Shown: positions 1 through 8,841 of the stretch, piece by piece
Layout: each line of letters starts with the position of its first letter
Position numbering within the stretch: the first letter of the stretch is position 1
NCBI GenBank assembly: GCA_948579315.1
Contig: CAPAOL010000009.1
Span: 19,826-83,825, forward strand
Direction of reading: 5' to 3'
From: an uncultured Phocaeicola sp.
Lineage (GTDB): Bacteria; Bacteroidota; Bacteroidia; Bacteroidales; Bacteroidaceae
Length of the DNA: 64,000 nucleotides
Program-made: the position numbers and the translations under genes
Notes under the pieces: generated by a model
Told to the model about the DNA's origin: nothing
The model's database searches: none
The model's input: the letters and a program-made list of their open reading frames with translations, nothing else

Positions 1-35
1 ACACTATTTTAATAGCTGTTTGCGATTTTTCTAAG

Positions 36-109
<74 letters not shown>

Positions 110-126
110 ATCCTTATTTGCGGATG

Positions 127-156
127 CAAAGGTAGTGCTTTTTATGAAAACTCAAA
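127..156 (-). promoter_or_regulatory. promoter of tRNA-Arg
   Basis: Read on the minus strand, a -7 box TACCTTTG (127-134) follows a -33 TTTG (153-156) with an 18-bp spacer. This is the Bacteroides sigma-ABfr pattern, placed about 18 bp before the tRNA. Apart from the TPR promoter, the stretch between here and the TPR gene shows nothing else. Confidence 0.6.
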
Positions 157-334
157 AACTTTCCGGCACTTTTTTATTTATATTTTTCTTTATGGCTATG
201 AATCAGTAATTTATAAAAGAGAAATATTTTGTTTAATTATATATGGTTTGGGATGAATAAATAGGAAAACGTCATTTTCACGAAGAATAACGAAAGTTAT
301 ATAGGTTTCAAAAAGGTCAAAAAAATAAAATACG

Positions 335-366
335 GTTGTGTTTTTCTATTATAACTTCTACTTTTG
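335..366 (+). promoter_or_regulatory. promoter of TPR protein gene
   Basis: GTTG at 335-338 and TACTTTTG at 359-366 are separated by 20 bp, matching the Bacteroides -33/-7 pattern. The -7 box lies about 31 bp before the start codon at 398. Confidence 0.55.
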
Positions 367-397
367 AACGATAAACAACTAAAAAACACATAAAGTT

Positions 398-1132
398 ATG
401 AAGAAATTGATTTTTTTATTTGCATTTTGTATTGTAGTGACTAATGTTTTTGCACAAACCGCCCCAGAGCAATTGAAAAAAGAAGGAAATGATGCATTTA
501 ATGCTAAAAATTATCCAGTAGCGTATGCGAAATTCAGCGAATATCTGAAACAGACTAATAATCAAGATTCTGCAACAGCTTACTATTGTGGTATAGCAGC
601 AGACGAAGTGAAAAAGTATGCGGAAGCCGTGACCTTTTTCGATATTGCTATTCAGAAAAAATTTAATATAGGAAATGCGTATGCTCGTAAAGCTTTGGCT
701 TTAGATGCACAAAAGAAGACTGCTGAATATGTAGCTACATTAGAAGAAGGACTGAAAGTTGATCCTAAGAATAAGACAATGGTGAAAAATTATGGTCTTC
801 ATTATCTAAAAACAGGACTTGCAGCACAGAAAGCTGGAAAAGCAGAAGAAGCAGAAGATTGTTTCAAGAAAGTAATTCCGTTGGATCACAAACAGTATAA
901 AACAAATGCATTGTACAGTTTAGGAGTTTTGTGTTATAATGACGGAGCTAATATCTTGAAGAAAGCTGCTCCTTTGGCAAATTCAGACGCAGACAAATAT
1001 GCTGCAGAAAAAGCAAAAGCGGATGGAAGATTTAAAGAAGCATTAGACTATTTGGAAGAGGCTGCTAAAATCTCTCCGGAAAATGAAAATGTGAAAAAGA
1101 TGCTTCCTCAAGTGAAAGCTGCAATGAAGTAA
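398..1132 (+). CDS. secreted tetratricopeptide-repeat protein
   Basis: A 244-residue protein with an N-terminal signal peptide (residues 1-19, hydrophobic core, cleavage likely after VFA). Most of the rest is helical TPR-like repeats: residues 23-55, about 58-90 and a C-terminal repeat around 205-235 show the usual small and aromatic residue spacing. TPR proteins act as protein-protein scaffolds; a periplasmic location is inferred from the signal peptide. No partner or enzymatic domain is visible. It is a single-gene unit with its own promoter and a strong terminator at 1156. Specific function is unknown. Confidence 0.8.
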   Translation: MKKLIFLFAFCIVVTNVFAQTAPEQLKKEGNDAFNAKNYPVAYAKFSEYLKQTNNQDSATAYYCGIAADEVKKYAEAVTFFDIAIQKKFNIGNAYARKALALDAQKKTAEYVATLEEGLKVDPKNKTMVKNYGLHYLKTGLAAQKAGKAEEAEDCFKKVIPLDHKQYKTNALYSLGVLCYNDGANILKKAAPLANSDADKYAAEKAKADGRFKEALDYLEEAAKISPENENVKKMLPQVKAAMK

Positions 1133-1155
1133 TTTGACTGATCTTATAAATGATA

Positions 1156-1193
1156 AAGGGTTGCCTGTATGATACGCCGGGCAACCCTTTTTT
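1156..1193 (+). terminator. rho-independent terminator after TPR gene
   Basis: The perfect 10-bp stem AAGGGTTGCC / GGCAACCCTT (1156-1165, 1180-1189) has a 14-nt loop and is followed by a T run. Confidence 0.85.
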
Positions 1194-1203
1194 ATTGCTA
1201 TCT

Positions 1204-1234
1204 TTTTCTAATCTATGCTTTTTGTGTACATTTG
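1204..1234 (+). promoter_or_regulatory. promoter of pabB-pabC
   Basis: TTTT at 1204-1207 and TACATTTG at 1227-1234, 19-bp spacer, end 25 bp before the pabB start codon. Confidence 0.5.
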
Positions 1235-1259
1235 TCGTTTCTAAACGCTGAAATATTTT

Positions 1260-2267
1260 ATGCACTTATATAATAAGGAACAGGCCATCAAACGGATGAA
1301 TCAATTTGGACAACATCATCGTCCTTTTGTTTTTATCATCAATTATCTGCAGGACGCATCTTATATAGAAGAGGTTGCTGCTATTGATTCTACTGAACTT
1401 TTGTATAATCTGAATGGATTTACCAATCAAGCTACGTCAACAGAAAAGTATACACCCTCTTTTTCAGCTAAACTAGCGAACTCTATCCATTGGCAGCCTT
1501 CTGCAGAATCTTTCTATTCCTATCAACGCTCGTTTAATATTGTCCGACAGAATATCTTGGCAGGAAATAGTTTTCTCACAAATCTGACTTGTTGCACTCC
1601 GGTAGATACCAATCTCACTCTGAAAGATATTTATGATCACTCTAAAGCGATTTATAAGCTATGGGTTAAAGACACTTTTACTGTTTTTTCTCCAGAAATA
1701 TTTGTGAGAATTCATCAGGGAAAAATTAGCTCATACCCGATGAAAGGGACTATTGACGCTTCCATTCCTTCTGCTGCCCAATTATTGATGAACGATCCTA
1801 AAGAGGCGGCAGAACACGCTACTATCGTAGACTTGATTCGTAATGATTTAAGCATGATTGCCAATCAAGTGTCCGTTTCCCGGTATCGGTATATCGATAC
1901 GTTGCAGACTAATCAGGGAGCAATTCTTCAAACAAGCTCTGAAATTCAAGGCGTATTGCCGGAAAACTATTCGGAACATTTGGGAGAACTTATTTTCCGA
2001 CTTTTGCCAGCCGGATCTATTACCGGTGCCCCCAAGAAAAAAACGATGCAGATTATTCGGGAAGCTGAAACCTACGACAGAGGATTTTATACAGGAATTA
2101 TGGGCTATTCGGATGGAACTAATTTAGATAGTGCCGTTATGATACGTTTTGTAGAACAGGAAGGAGAAAAAATGTATTTTAAAAGTGGAGGTGGAATAAC
2201 CTGTCAGAGCGATGCGGAAAGTGAGTATAACGAAATGAAACAAAAAGTATATGTACCCATTTATTGA
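1260..2267 (+). CDS. pabB: aminodeoxychorismate synthase component I
   Basis: A 335-residue chorismate-binding enzyme that makes 4-amino-4-deoxychorismate from chorismate for p-aminobenzoate and folate synthesis. Visible family motifs are the PMKGT segment carrying the PabB-type active-site lysine (PIKGT in most members), EHATIVDLIRNDL, PAGSITGAPK, RGFYTGIMGY and the C-terminal GGGITCQSDAESEY. It is shorter than E. coli PabB (about 450 residues) because the N-terminal extension is missing, which is usual for short PabB forms. It needs a PabA-type glutaminase, and none lies in the window. The next gene overlaps it by 17 bp and encodes the following pathway step, so they are probably translationally coupled. 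Confidence 0.88.
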   Translation: MHLYNKEQAIKRMNQFGQHHRPFVFIINYLQDASYIEEVAAIDSTELLYNLNGFTNQATSTEKYTPSFSAKLANSIHWQPSAESFYSYQRSFNIVRQNILAGNSFLTNLTCCTPVDTNLTLKDIYDHSKAIYKLWVKDTFTVFSPEIFVRIHQGKISSYPMKGTIDASIPSAAQLLMNDPKEAAEHATIVDLIRNDLSMIANQVSVSRYRYIDTLQTNQGAILQTSSEIQGVLPENYSEHLGELIFRLLPAGSITGAPKKKTMQIIREAETYDRGFYTGIMGYSDGTNLDSAVMIRFVEQEGEKMYFKSGGGITCQSDAESEYNEMKQKVYVPIY

Positions 2268-2847
2268 GACTATCCGGATAGAGGATGGACAAGTTTATAA
2301 TCTTGATTATCACACTGAGCGTTTCAATAGAACCCGTGCGGTCTTTTGGAAAGATAGTGTTCCGCTTGATTTGTGTAAGTATATATCGCCACCAGTTTTA
2401 AACGGGATTCATAAATGCCGGATTGTGTATGGAAAAGAAGTAGAAGAAGTCACGTATGCTCCCTATCAGATACGGCAAGTGTCCTCTTTGCATCTGATAG
2501 AATCCGATACCATTAATTACACTTACAAAAGCACACATCGGGAAGAACTGAACGCTTTGTATGCCCAAAGAGGAATGGCAGATGATATTTTAATCGTGAA
2601 AGACGGCTATCTGACAGATACTTCTATTGCCAATATCGCCCTCTACGATGGGCGCACATGGTTTACTCCGGCTCATCCGTTACTCCGGGGAACGAAGCGG
2701 GCGGAGCTTCTGAATAAGCAATTGATTGTTGAGAAAGACATTGCGCCAGTGCATTTAAACGCTTATTCCCATATCATGTTATTCAACGCCATGATTGACT
2801 GGGGGCGTATTGTATTGCCTATAAAGGAGGAACATTTCATTCTATAA
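2251..2847 (+). CDS. pabC: aminodeoxychorismate lyase (class IV aminotransferase fold)
   Basis: A 198-residue PLP enzyme of the branched-chain-aminotransferase/ADC-lyase family that splits aminodeoxychorismate into p-aminobenzoate and pyruvate. The reading includes the N-terminal FIETIRIEDGQVYNLDYH segment, the YTYKSTHRE region that should carry the PLP lysine, and the TDTSIANIALYDG motif. It is shorter than E. coli PabC (269 residues), as in many Bacteroides homologues. The start inside the end of pabB and the shared pathway support the call; a different class IV aminotransferase cannot be ruled out from sequence alone. Confidence 0.82.
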   Translation: MYPFIETIRIEDGQVYNLDYHTERFNRTRAVFWKDSVPLDLCKYISPPVLNGIHKCRIVYGKEVEEVTYAPYQIRQVSSLHLIESDTINYTYKSTHREELNALYAQRGMADDILIVKDGYLTDTSIANIALYDGRTWFTPAHPLLRGTKRAELLNKQLIVEKDIAPVHLNAYSHIMLFNAMIDWGRIVLPIKEEHFIL

Positions 2848-3021
2848 ACGATAATTAACTGAAATATGCAGAGTATTGCTGAACAAATGTCACTTTTGTA
2901 CTGTTATATTTATGTGTTTTTCATAGTATTAGATATAAGATTAATTAAAGAGATTGTACTCCACTTGTGAAAGCTAAAGTACGTCAGAGACAGAAGAGTC
3001 TGTTTTTTTGATAAATGTGTT

Positions 3022-3055
3022 AAAGCATCGGTTTTACCAGGCCGATGCTTTTTTT
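3022..3055 (+). terminator. terminator after pabC
   Basis: The perfect 10-bp stem AAAGCATCGG / CCGATGCTTT (3022-3031, 3042-3051) runs into a T tract. It lies 175 bp beyond the pabC stop. In the intervening 2848-3021 I see only AT-rich sequence and a short weak hairpin with a T run near 2993-3009, and no gene. Confidence 0.8.
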
Positions 3056-3072
3056 ATGTCCTTTTACCCCCT

Positions 3073-3107
3073 TTTGTAGTTTATATGAAATAAAATTTGT
3101 ACGTTTG
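3073..3107 (+). promoter_or_regulatory. probable promoter of the DUF2461 gene
   Basis: TTTG at 3073-3076 and TACGTTTG at 3100-3107. The spacer of 23 bp is longer than usual, so the -7 box is the stronger part. It lies 17 bp before the start codon. Confidence 0.45.
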
Positions 3108-3124
3108 TAGAGTAATAATAGAAA

Positions 3125-3799
3125 ATGATAAAGATGAACATACCCGTTATCTTTCAGTTTTTAAAAGCTCTTTCCGCGAATAATAATCGTGAGTGGTTTA
3201 ATGAGCACAAGGCAGAATATGAAACAGCCCGTGCCGAGTTCGACAACTTTTTGGCAACAGTGATTGCCCGCATTTCCCTGTTTGATGAAACTATCCGGGG
3301 AATTCAACCCAAAGACTGTACTTATCGCATTTACCGGGATACCCGCTTCTCTGCGGATAAAACCCCTTATAAAATACATTTCGGCGGCTATATCAATGCC
3401 AAAGGAAAGAAATCCGACCATTGTGGATATTATGTCCACTTGCAACCGGATGGTTCGATGCTTGCCGGAGGAAGCTTGTGTCTGCCTTCCAATATCCTGA
3501 AAGCAGTGCGTCAGTCTATTTATGACAATATCGAAGAATTTGTTGCGATTGTAGAAGATCCGGAGTTTAAGAAATACTTTCCGGTGATAGGGGAGGATTT
3601 TCTGAAAACAGCTCCGAAAGGCTTCCCGAAAGACTTCAAGTACGTCGATTATTTGAAATGTAAAGAGTATGTTTGTTCATATAATGTTCCTGATGACTTC
3701 TTTACCCGGCCGGATATGTTGGAACAGATGGACAAAGCGTTCCGCCAGTTCAAGCGGTTTGCTGATTTTATAAATTATACGATTGATGATTTTGAATAA
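3125..3799 (+). CDS. DUF2461 family protein
   Basis: A 224-residue protein matching the DUF2461 (TIGR02453) family by its hallmark segments: the N-terminal FLKALSANNNREWFNEHK, the central TYRIYRDTRFSADKTPYK with G-x-F-G, and GYYVHLQPDGSMLAGG. The biochemical role of the family is not known. No signal peptide or membrane segment is visible, so it is probably cytoplasmic. A second ATG at 3134 (residue 4) could be the true start. It is followed after 37 bp by the YhcH-family gene, so the two may be co-transcribed together with glgB. Confidence 0.85.
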   Translation: MIKMNIPVIFQFLKALSANNNREWFNEHKAEYETARAEFDNFLATVIARISLFDETIRGIQPKDCTYRIYRDTRFSADKTPYKIHFGGYINAKGKKSDHCGYYVHLQPDGSMLAGGSLCLPSNILKAVRQSIYDNIEEFVAIVEDPEFKKYFPVIGEDFLKTAPKGFPKDFKYVDYLKCKEYVCSYNVPDDFFTRPDMLEQMDKAFRQFKRFADFINYTIDDFE

Positions 3800-3836
3800 A
3801 TAATGCCTAGAATATAAACTTTAAAATTTAACTTAT

Positions 3837-4283
3837 ATGGTAGTAGATACTTTAGAAAACCTGGAGAAATATGCGTCTTTAAATCCTTTGTTTGCACAAG
3901 CCATTGACTTCTTGAAGTCTCATGACCTCCAAGCCATGGAAATTGGTAAGACAGAACTGAAAGGGAAAGATCTGTTCGTGAATATCGCACAAACTAAACC
4001 TAAAACAAAAGAGGAAGCCAAACTGGAGACTCATAACGAATTTATTGATATTCAAATCCCATTGTCGGGAACAGAAATTATGGGGTATACCGCTGCTAAA
4101 GATTGTGTTCCGGCAGATGCACCTTATAACGCAGAAAAAGACATTACTTTCTTTGAAGGATTGGCAGAAACATACGTTGTCGTAAAACCGGGAATGTTTG
4201 CTATCTTCTTCCCGCAAGACGGTCATGCTCCCGGCATCACTCCGGATGGTGTGAAAAAAGTAATCGTAAAAGTAAAAGCATAA
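3837..4283 (+). CDS. YhcH/YjgK/YiaL (EbgC-like) family protein
   Basis: A 148-residue cupin-like protein of the family that includes E. coli YhcH, TabA and EbgC. Visible signatures are the ETHNEFIDIQIPLSGTE segment (metal-ligand region), the YNAEKDITFF stretch and the C-terminal FPQDGHAPGI motif followed by KKVIVKVKA. Members have been linked to sugar-acid or sialic acid catabolism and to biofilm control; no substrate can be read here. It sits 18 bp before glgB and 37 bp after a DUF2461 gene, so a shared transcript is likely. Confidence 0.85.
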   Translation: MVVDTLENLEKYASLNPLFAQAIDFLKSHDLQAMEIGKTELKGKDLFVNIAQTKPKTKEEAKLETHNEFIDIQIPLSGTEIMGYTAAKDCVPADAPYNAEKDITFFEGLAETYVVVKPGMFAIFFPQDGHAPGITPDGVKKVIVKVKA

Positions 4284-4301
4284 TCCTAATTCAATTCTGA
4301 T

Positions 4302-6314
4302 ATGGAAAAGACACTTAATCTCATAAAAAACGATCCCTGGCTGCAACCTTTTGCCGGTGCTATCACCGGGCGTCGTCAGCATGTATTAGACAAGAAAGCT
4401 GAATTGACGAATAAAGGGAAACAAACCCTTTCAGATTTTGCATCGGGGTATCTTTATTTTGGATTGCATCGCACCGATAAGGGATGGACTTTCCGTGAAT
4501 GGGCGCCCAATGCTACTCATATTTATATGGTGGGTACATTTAATAATTGGGAGGAAAAAGCAGCCTATAAGCTGAAAAAACTAAAGAATGGCAATTGGGA
4601 AATTAACCTGCCGGCGGATGCCATTCATCATGGCGATCTCTACAAATTGAATGTATACTGGGAAGGCGGACAAGGCGAGCGTATTCCTGCATGGGCTACT
4701 CGTGTGGTGCAGGATGAACAGACCAAGATATTCAGTGCGCAAGTCTGGGCTCCGGAGAAACCCTATAAATTCAAAAAGAAAACATTTAAGCCCGACACGA
4801 ATCCACTGTTGATTTATGAATGTCATATCGGAATGGCACAACGGGAGGAAAAAGTGGGCACTTATAACGAATTCCGCGAGAAAATACTTCCCCGTATCGC
4901 TGAAGAAGGGTATAACTGTATCCAGATAATGGCCATTCAGGAACATCCTTATTATGGAAGTTTCGGCTATCATGTATCCAGCTTTTTTGCTGCCTCTTCC
5001 CGTTTTGGTACTCCCGATGAATTGAAAGCATTAATCGATGCCGCTCATGAGATGGGAATTGCTGTGATTATGGACATTGTTCATTCACATGCAGTGAAGA
5101 ATGAGGTAGAAGGATTAGGAAACTTTGCCGGTGATCCGAATCAGTATTTCTATCCGGGCGTTCGTCGCGAACATCCGGCTTGGGATTCTCTATGCTTCGA
5201 TTATGGTAAGAACGAAGTGATTCACTTCCTATTGTCTAACTGCAAGTACTGGCTGGAAGAATATAAATTTGACGGCTTCCGTTTTGACGGAGTCACTTCT
5301 ATGCTATATTATAGTCATGGTTTGGGTGAAGCCTTCTGTAACTATGGAGATTATTTCAACGGTCATCAGGATGATAATGCAATTTGTTACCTGACATTGG
5401 CTAATGAAGTGATTCATCAGGTAAATCCGAAAGCGATAACCATTGCGGAAGAAGTTTCCGGTATGCCGGGGCTGGCTGCAAAAGTAGAAGATGGCGGTTA
5501 CGGCTTCGATTATCGTATGGCCATGAACATTCCGGACTATTGGATCAAGACAATCAAAGAGAAGATTGATGAAGACTGGAAACCTTCCAGCATGTTTTGG
5601 GAAGTAACCAACCGTCGTCAGGATGAAAAGACCATTTCGTATGCAGAAAGTCACGACCAGGCATTAGTGGGAGACAAGACAATTATCTTCCGTCTGATTG
5701 ATGCTGATATGTACTGGCACATGCAAAAGGGAGATGAAAATTATGTTGTCAATCGTGGTATCGCTTTGCACAAGATGATTCGTTTATTGACCTCTTCAAC
5801 CATTAACGGAGGTTATCTGAACTTCATGGGAAATGAATTCGGTCATCCCGAATGGATTGATTTCCCGCGTGAAGGTAACGGATGGTCATGTAAATATGCC
5901 CGTCGCCAATGGGATTTGGTAGACAACAAGAATCTGACTTATCATTATATGGGTGATTTTGATAAGAATATGCTGAGAGTTTTGAAGAGCGTGAAAAACT
6001 TTCAAACGACACCTGTTCAGGAAATATGGCATAATGATGGCGATCAAGTATTGGCATACGGCCGTAAAGACCTTATATTTGTCTTTAACTTTAATCCGAA
6101 ACAGTCATTTGCCGATTATGGATTCCTGGTAACTCCGGGAGCCTATGAAGTAATACTGAATACGGACGACGTTGCATTTGGAGGAAACGGTTTGGCTGAT
6201 GATTCTGTAGTGCACTTCACCATTGCCGATCCGTTGTACAGTAAGGAAAAGAAAGAGTGGTTGAAACTCTACATTCCTGCCCGTACCGCCGTAGTGCTTA
6301 GAAAGAAGAAATAA
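4302..6314 (+). CDS. glgB: 1,4-alpha-glucan branching enzyme
   Basis: A 670-residue GH13 enzyme that introduces alpha-1,6 branches into glycogen. An N-terminal CBM48-type module is seen at FREWAPNATHIYMVGTFNNW (about residues 66-87), followed by the TIM barrel. The catalytic residues can be placed: nucleophile D329 in GFRFDGVTS, general acid E383 or E384 in AEEVSG, and D452 in ESHDQALVGDKT. The C-terminal beta domain contains the all-beta segments around 585-670. Length and layout fit the eukaryote-like branching enzymes common in Bacteroidetes. A strong terminator follows the gene. Confidence 0.95.
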   Translation: MEKTLNLIKNDPWLQPFAGAITGRRQHVLDKKAELTNKGKQTLSDFASGYLYFGLHRTDKGWTFREWAPNATHIYMVGTFNNWEEKAAYKLKKLKNGNWEINLPADAIHHGDLYKLNVYWEGGQGERIPAWATRVVQDEQTKIFSAQVWAPEKPYKFKKKTFKPDTNPLLIYECHIGMAQREEKVGTYNEFREKILPRIAEEGYNCIQIMAIQEHPYYGSFGYHVSSFFAASSRFGTPDELKALIDAAHEMGIAVIMDIVHSHAVKNEVEGLGNFAGDPNQYFYPGVRREHPAWDSLCFDYGKNEVIHFLLSNCKYWLEEYKFDGFRFDGVTSMLYYSHGLGEAFCNYGDYFNGHQDDNAICYLTLANEVIHQVNPKAITIAEEVSGMPGLAAKVEDGGYGFDYRMAMNIPDYWIKTIKEKIDEDWKPSSMFWEVTNRRQDEKTISYAESHDQALVGDKTIIFRLIDADMYWHMQKGDENYVVNRGIALHKMIRLLTSSTINGGYLNFMGNEFGHPEWIDFPREGNGWSCKYARRQWDLVDNKNLTYHYMGDFDKNMLRVLKSVKNFQTTPVQEIWHNDGDQVLAYGRKDLIFVFNFNPKQSFADYGFLVTPGAYEVILNTDDVAFGGNGLADDSVVHFTIADPLYSKEKKEWLKLYIPARTAVVLRKKK

Positions 6315-6331
6315 TTTTATCTGTAAATAAG

Positions 6332-6370
6332 AAGCCCCTGCAACTATCATTGTATATCTGCAGGGGCTTT
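6332..6370. terminator. bidirectional terminator between glgB and the PepSY-like gene
   Basis: The perfect 11-bp stem AAGCCCCTGCA / TGCAGGGGCTT (6332-6342, 6359-6369) lies between two convergent genes. A short T run follows on the plus strand and an AT-rich tract on the minus strand. Confidence 0.8.
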
Positions 6371-6401
6371 CTCGTATATTGCGCTATTGAATGATTTAGT
6401 T

Positions 6402-6890
6402 CTAGTTTACCAAAAAGGTGCTTGGTCCGAGAATATCATACATATCACTCACGTTGCGTGTTTTCAGTAATACTCCTTGTGGAGTATAGAATAACTGATA
6501 TTTGATGTCAACGTTATCTTGGCCTACTTTAATTACAATAATAGCTTGCCATTTAGGAAACTCTACCATTGTCACATTATCTACCGCCCAACTTGCGTAT
6601 GACCCGGATACAAAAGCATTATAGACTGCCGGTGACAGACGATCAAGACTAACAAGATCAGTCTGTGTCATCACCCATTGCCCTCGGACGTTAAACCACA
6701 CATTTTTAGTAAATCCGTTCATTACAAAATTAGCGCAATAATATCCGTCATCTTGTGACCAGGCAATGCCATTTGCTTTGGGATACATTTTTTTGAAGGT
6801 TGCCTGTACATTGCCGGGAGGGGTATCTCCAAAAACAGATGTAGATAATAGCAAAAATAGTGTGATCGCACAAATCATAAATTTCTTCAT
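6402..6890 (-). CDS. secreted PepSY-like protein
   Basis: A 162-residue exported protein. Residues 1-21 form a signal peptide (KKFMICAITLFLLLSTSVFG). The mature part has two similar halves with the PKANGIAWSQDDGYYCANF and GQWVMTQTDL patterns typical of the Bacteroidetes PepSY-like / beta-lactamase-inhibitor-like fold (PF11396). Such proteins are periplasmic and of unknown ligand. It is monocistronic with a dyad in its leader at 6900-6929. The fold call is by motif resemblance only. Confidence 0.72.
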   Translation of the reverse strand: MKKFMICAITLFLLLSTSVFGDTPPGNVQATFKKMYPKANGIAWSQDDGYYCANFVMNGFTKNVWFNVRGQWVMTQTDLVSLDRLSPAVYNAFVSGSYASWAVDNVTMVEFPKWQAIIVIKVGQDNVDIKYQLFYTPQGVLLKTRNVSDMYDILGPSTFLVN

Positions 6891-6899
6891 AAGCTTTGA

Positions 6900-6929
6900 G
6901 TTTAGAGAATTAGTTATCTAACTCTAAAC
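6900..6929. repeat. dyad in the leader of the PepSY-like gene
   Basis: GTTTAGAG (6900-6907) and CTCTAAAC (6922-6929) form an inverted repeat 10 bp upstream of the start codon on the minus strand. It could be an operator or an RNA hairpin. No exact -7 box is seen near it. Confidence 0.45.
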
Positions 6930-6972
6930 AGCCTTTGAGAATATTTGTTTGGGCGACGTACATAAAATAATT

Positions 6973-7058
6973 GAGGCTGTCTAAAAAGTCGGTTCTATCC
7001 TCATTCTCTTTCCCGAAGGAGGGGAGTTGGAGTTACTAACGACTTTTTAGACAGCCTC
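6973..7058. mobile_element. MITE-like element with 19-bp perfect inverted ends
   Basis: The 19-bp arms GAGGCTGTCTAAAAAGTCG (6973-6991) and their exact reverse complement (7040-7058) enclose 48 bp of non-coding sequence, giving an 86-bp element. Such ends resemble transposon terminal repeats, so a non-autonomous element is likely. A long 3'-UTR hairpin is the alternative. No clear target-site duplication is visible. It sits between the PepSY-like and amylase genes. Confidence 0.5.
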
Positions 7059-7090
7059 GATAAGGAGTATGCGGTTCCTAGTCTTTTTTC

Positions 7091-8788
7091 CTAAAAAGTA
7101 ATCTTTAAAATTTTGCCGTTATAACCTCCGACTGAAACATTTGTCGTTTTATAAGGTAATAAGCTTATTTCTTCTTCAGCACTGGTCATCAAATCGATAG
7201 CCTGATAAGACTCCATTTGAGGAATTTGCAAAAAGTCGAAGGCATGTGAAGGCACGTTGATGGCAACATCTACCAGTTGACTGTCGAAATTAATAACGAA
7301 AAACAGAATCTCGTTTTTGTATTTCCGCATAAAAGTATATTGTTTATGCTCATTGAAACGCCATCCGTTTATATTGGCATACATTAAATCAAAAAATACC
7401 CCTTTCCTGATTGCCTGCTCTTTGTTGCACAGTGTCAGTACTTTTTGATAAATAGAGTAGAGGTGCTTATGTTCCTCAGTAAGCATTTTCCCATCAAACT
7501 TTCCTCCGTTACGCCAACGGCGTATAGTATCTACGCTCCAATAATCAAATATGGTAGTCCGTCCGTCTCTTCCGCTGAATCCTTCGCTATCCATACCCAG
7601 CTCTCCGAACTCCTGACCGAAATAGATCATCATAGGATTGGTGTTCATACATGCAGAAACAATTAGTGCAGGAATTCCTTTACGCGGATTACCGGCAAAG
7701 AAATCAGATGCAATACGTTGCTCATCGTGATTCTCCAAAAAGTTGAGCATTTTTTTCTCGATTCCATTCAGACTTTGCCAGCAATGAGTGATTGCAGTGG
7801 CAGATTCATATCCGCAGGCTACATTTCGTAATGTATCATACAATCCTACCTTATCATATAGATAATCAAACTTGCCACGGAACAGATAGTTACGATATTC
7901 ATTGGGATTATAGACTTCTGCAATGAAAAGTATTTCAGGATAAACCTCTTTAACTTGAGGAATAGCCCATTCCCAAAATTCAACGGGAACCATTTCTGCC
8001 ATGTCACAACGGAAACCGTCAATGTTCTTCGACGCCCAGAAAAGAAGAATGTCCAGCATCTTTATCCAAGTGTCCGGGGTTGGGGAGAAGTGGCAGGTAC
8101 CGCCATTCTGATAATCCACTCCATAATTTAATTTCACTGTTTCATACCAGTCGGTGATATTGGGCGTAGCATCAAAACGATTGTTACCGGTAGCTTTAGC
8201 CGGAAATTCCCGGTAAGGCTCTGTTGCTCCGTCTTTCATATCAAACTGGGCATGAAGTTCCGCTTGTGGGATGTAATAAAAATTATTGTATGGACTGAAA
8301 GACTGGCTGGAGTCGTCGTTAGCCCCCAATTCCGTTGTACCGTCGGGCTGTGCGTCCGAATGGTATTGGCGTGCTACGTGATTAGGTACAAAATCTATGA
8401 TTACTTTTAAACCTGCTCGATGAGTACGGTGTACTAGGTTTTCAAATTCTTTCATACGCCCCTGTACGTCATTGGCCAAGTCAGGATCTACATCATAATA
8501 ATCCTTGATGGCATAAGGAGAACCTGCTTTTCCTTTCACAATGGCAGGGTGATCCGGACTGATATTATAACGGCGATAATCCGTTTGAGTGGCATGTTCG
8601 ATGATACCTGTATACCATATATGTGTAGTACCTAATTTTTTGATTTCACCAAGTGCTTTGAGCGTGAAATCAGCCATTTTCCCACAACCGTTGGTGGTAA
8701 TGTCTCCGTTGTAAACACAATGATTGTTGTTATTTCCGAACAGACGGGTGAACACTTGATAGATAATTATTTTATTTTCGTCATTCAT
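7091..8788 (-). CDS. GH13 alpha-amylase family glycoside hydrolase
   Basis: A 565-residue cytoplasmic GH13 enzyme acting on alpha-glucans. Numbered from an upstream ATG at 8851, the catalytic motifs are DFVPNH (153-158), nucleophile D283 in DGFRCDMAE, acid/base E312 in FIAEVYNP and N374-H375-D376 in ENHDEQR. I chose the ATG at 8788 because the conserved domain starts just after it (NDENKIIIYQVFTRLFG). The ATG at 8851 would add 21 non-conserved residues and overlap the upstream patatin gene by 10 bp. No signal peptide is seen. With glgB nearby it may act in glycogen or maltodextrin metabolism, but its exact bond specificity cannot be read. Confidence 0.87.
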   Translation of the reverse strand: MNDENKIIIYQVFTRLFGNNNNHCVYNGDITTNGCGKMADFTLKALGEIKKLGTTHIWYTGIIEHATQTDYRRYNISPDHPAIVKGKAGSPYAIKDYYDVDPDLANDVQGRMKEFENLVHRTHRAGLKVIIDFVPNHVARQYHSDAQPDGTTELGANDDSSQSFSPYNNFYYIPQAELHAQFDMKDGATEPYREFPAKATGNNRFDATPNITDWYETVKLNYGVDYQNGGTCHFSPTPDTWIKMLDILLFWASKNIDGFRCDMAEMVPVEFWEWAIPQVKEVYPEILFIAEVYNPNEYRNYLFRGKFDYLYDKVGLYDTLRNVACGYESATAITHCWQSLNGIEKKMLNFLENHDEQRIASDFFAGNPRKGIPALIVSACMNTNPMMIYFGQEFGELGMDSEGFSGRDGRTTIFDYWSVDTIRRWRNGGKFDGKMLTEEHKHLYSIYQKVLTLCNKEQAIRKGVFFDLMYANINGWRFNEHKQYTFMRKYKNEILFFVINFDSQLVDVAINVPSHAFDFLQIPQMESYQAIDLMTSAEEEISLLPYKTTNVSVGGYNGKILKITF

Positions 8789-8841
8789 ATAGAGTAGATT
8801 ATTAATATTCGTATTTATTCTTTTTTCCGATGGATAGGAGG

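Noticed and set aside
2848..3021. Small RNA gene between pabC and the DUF2461 gene
   Set aside because: Only a partial -33/-7 pattern and the terminator at 3022 were seen, too little to call.
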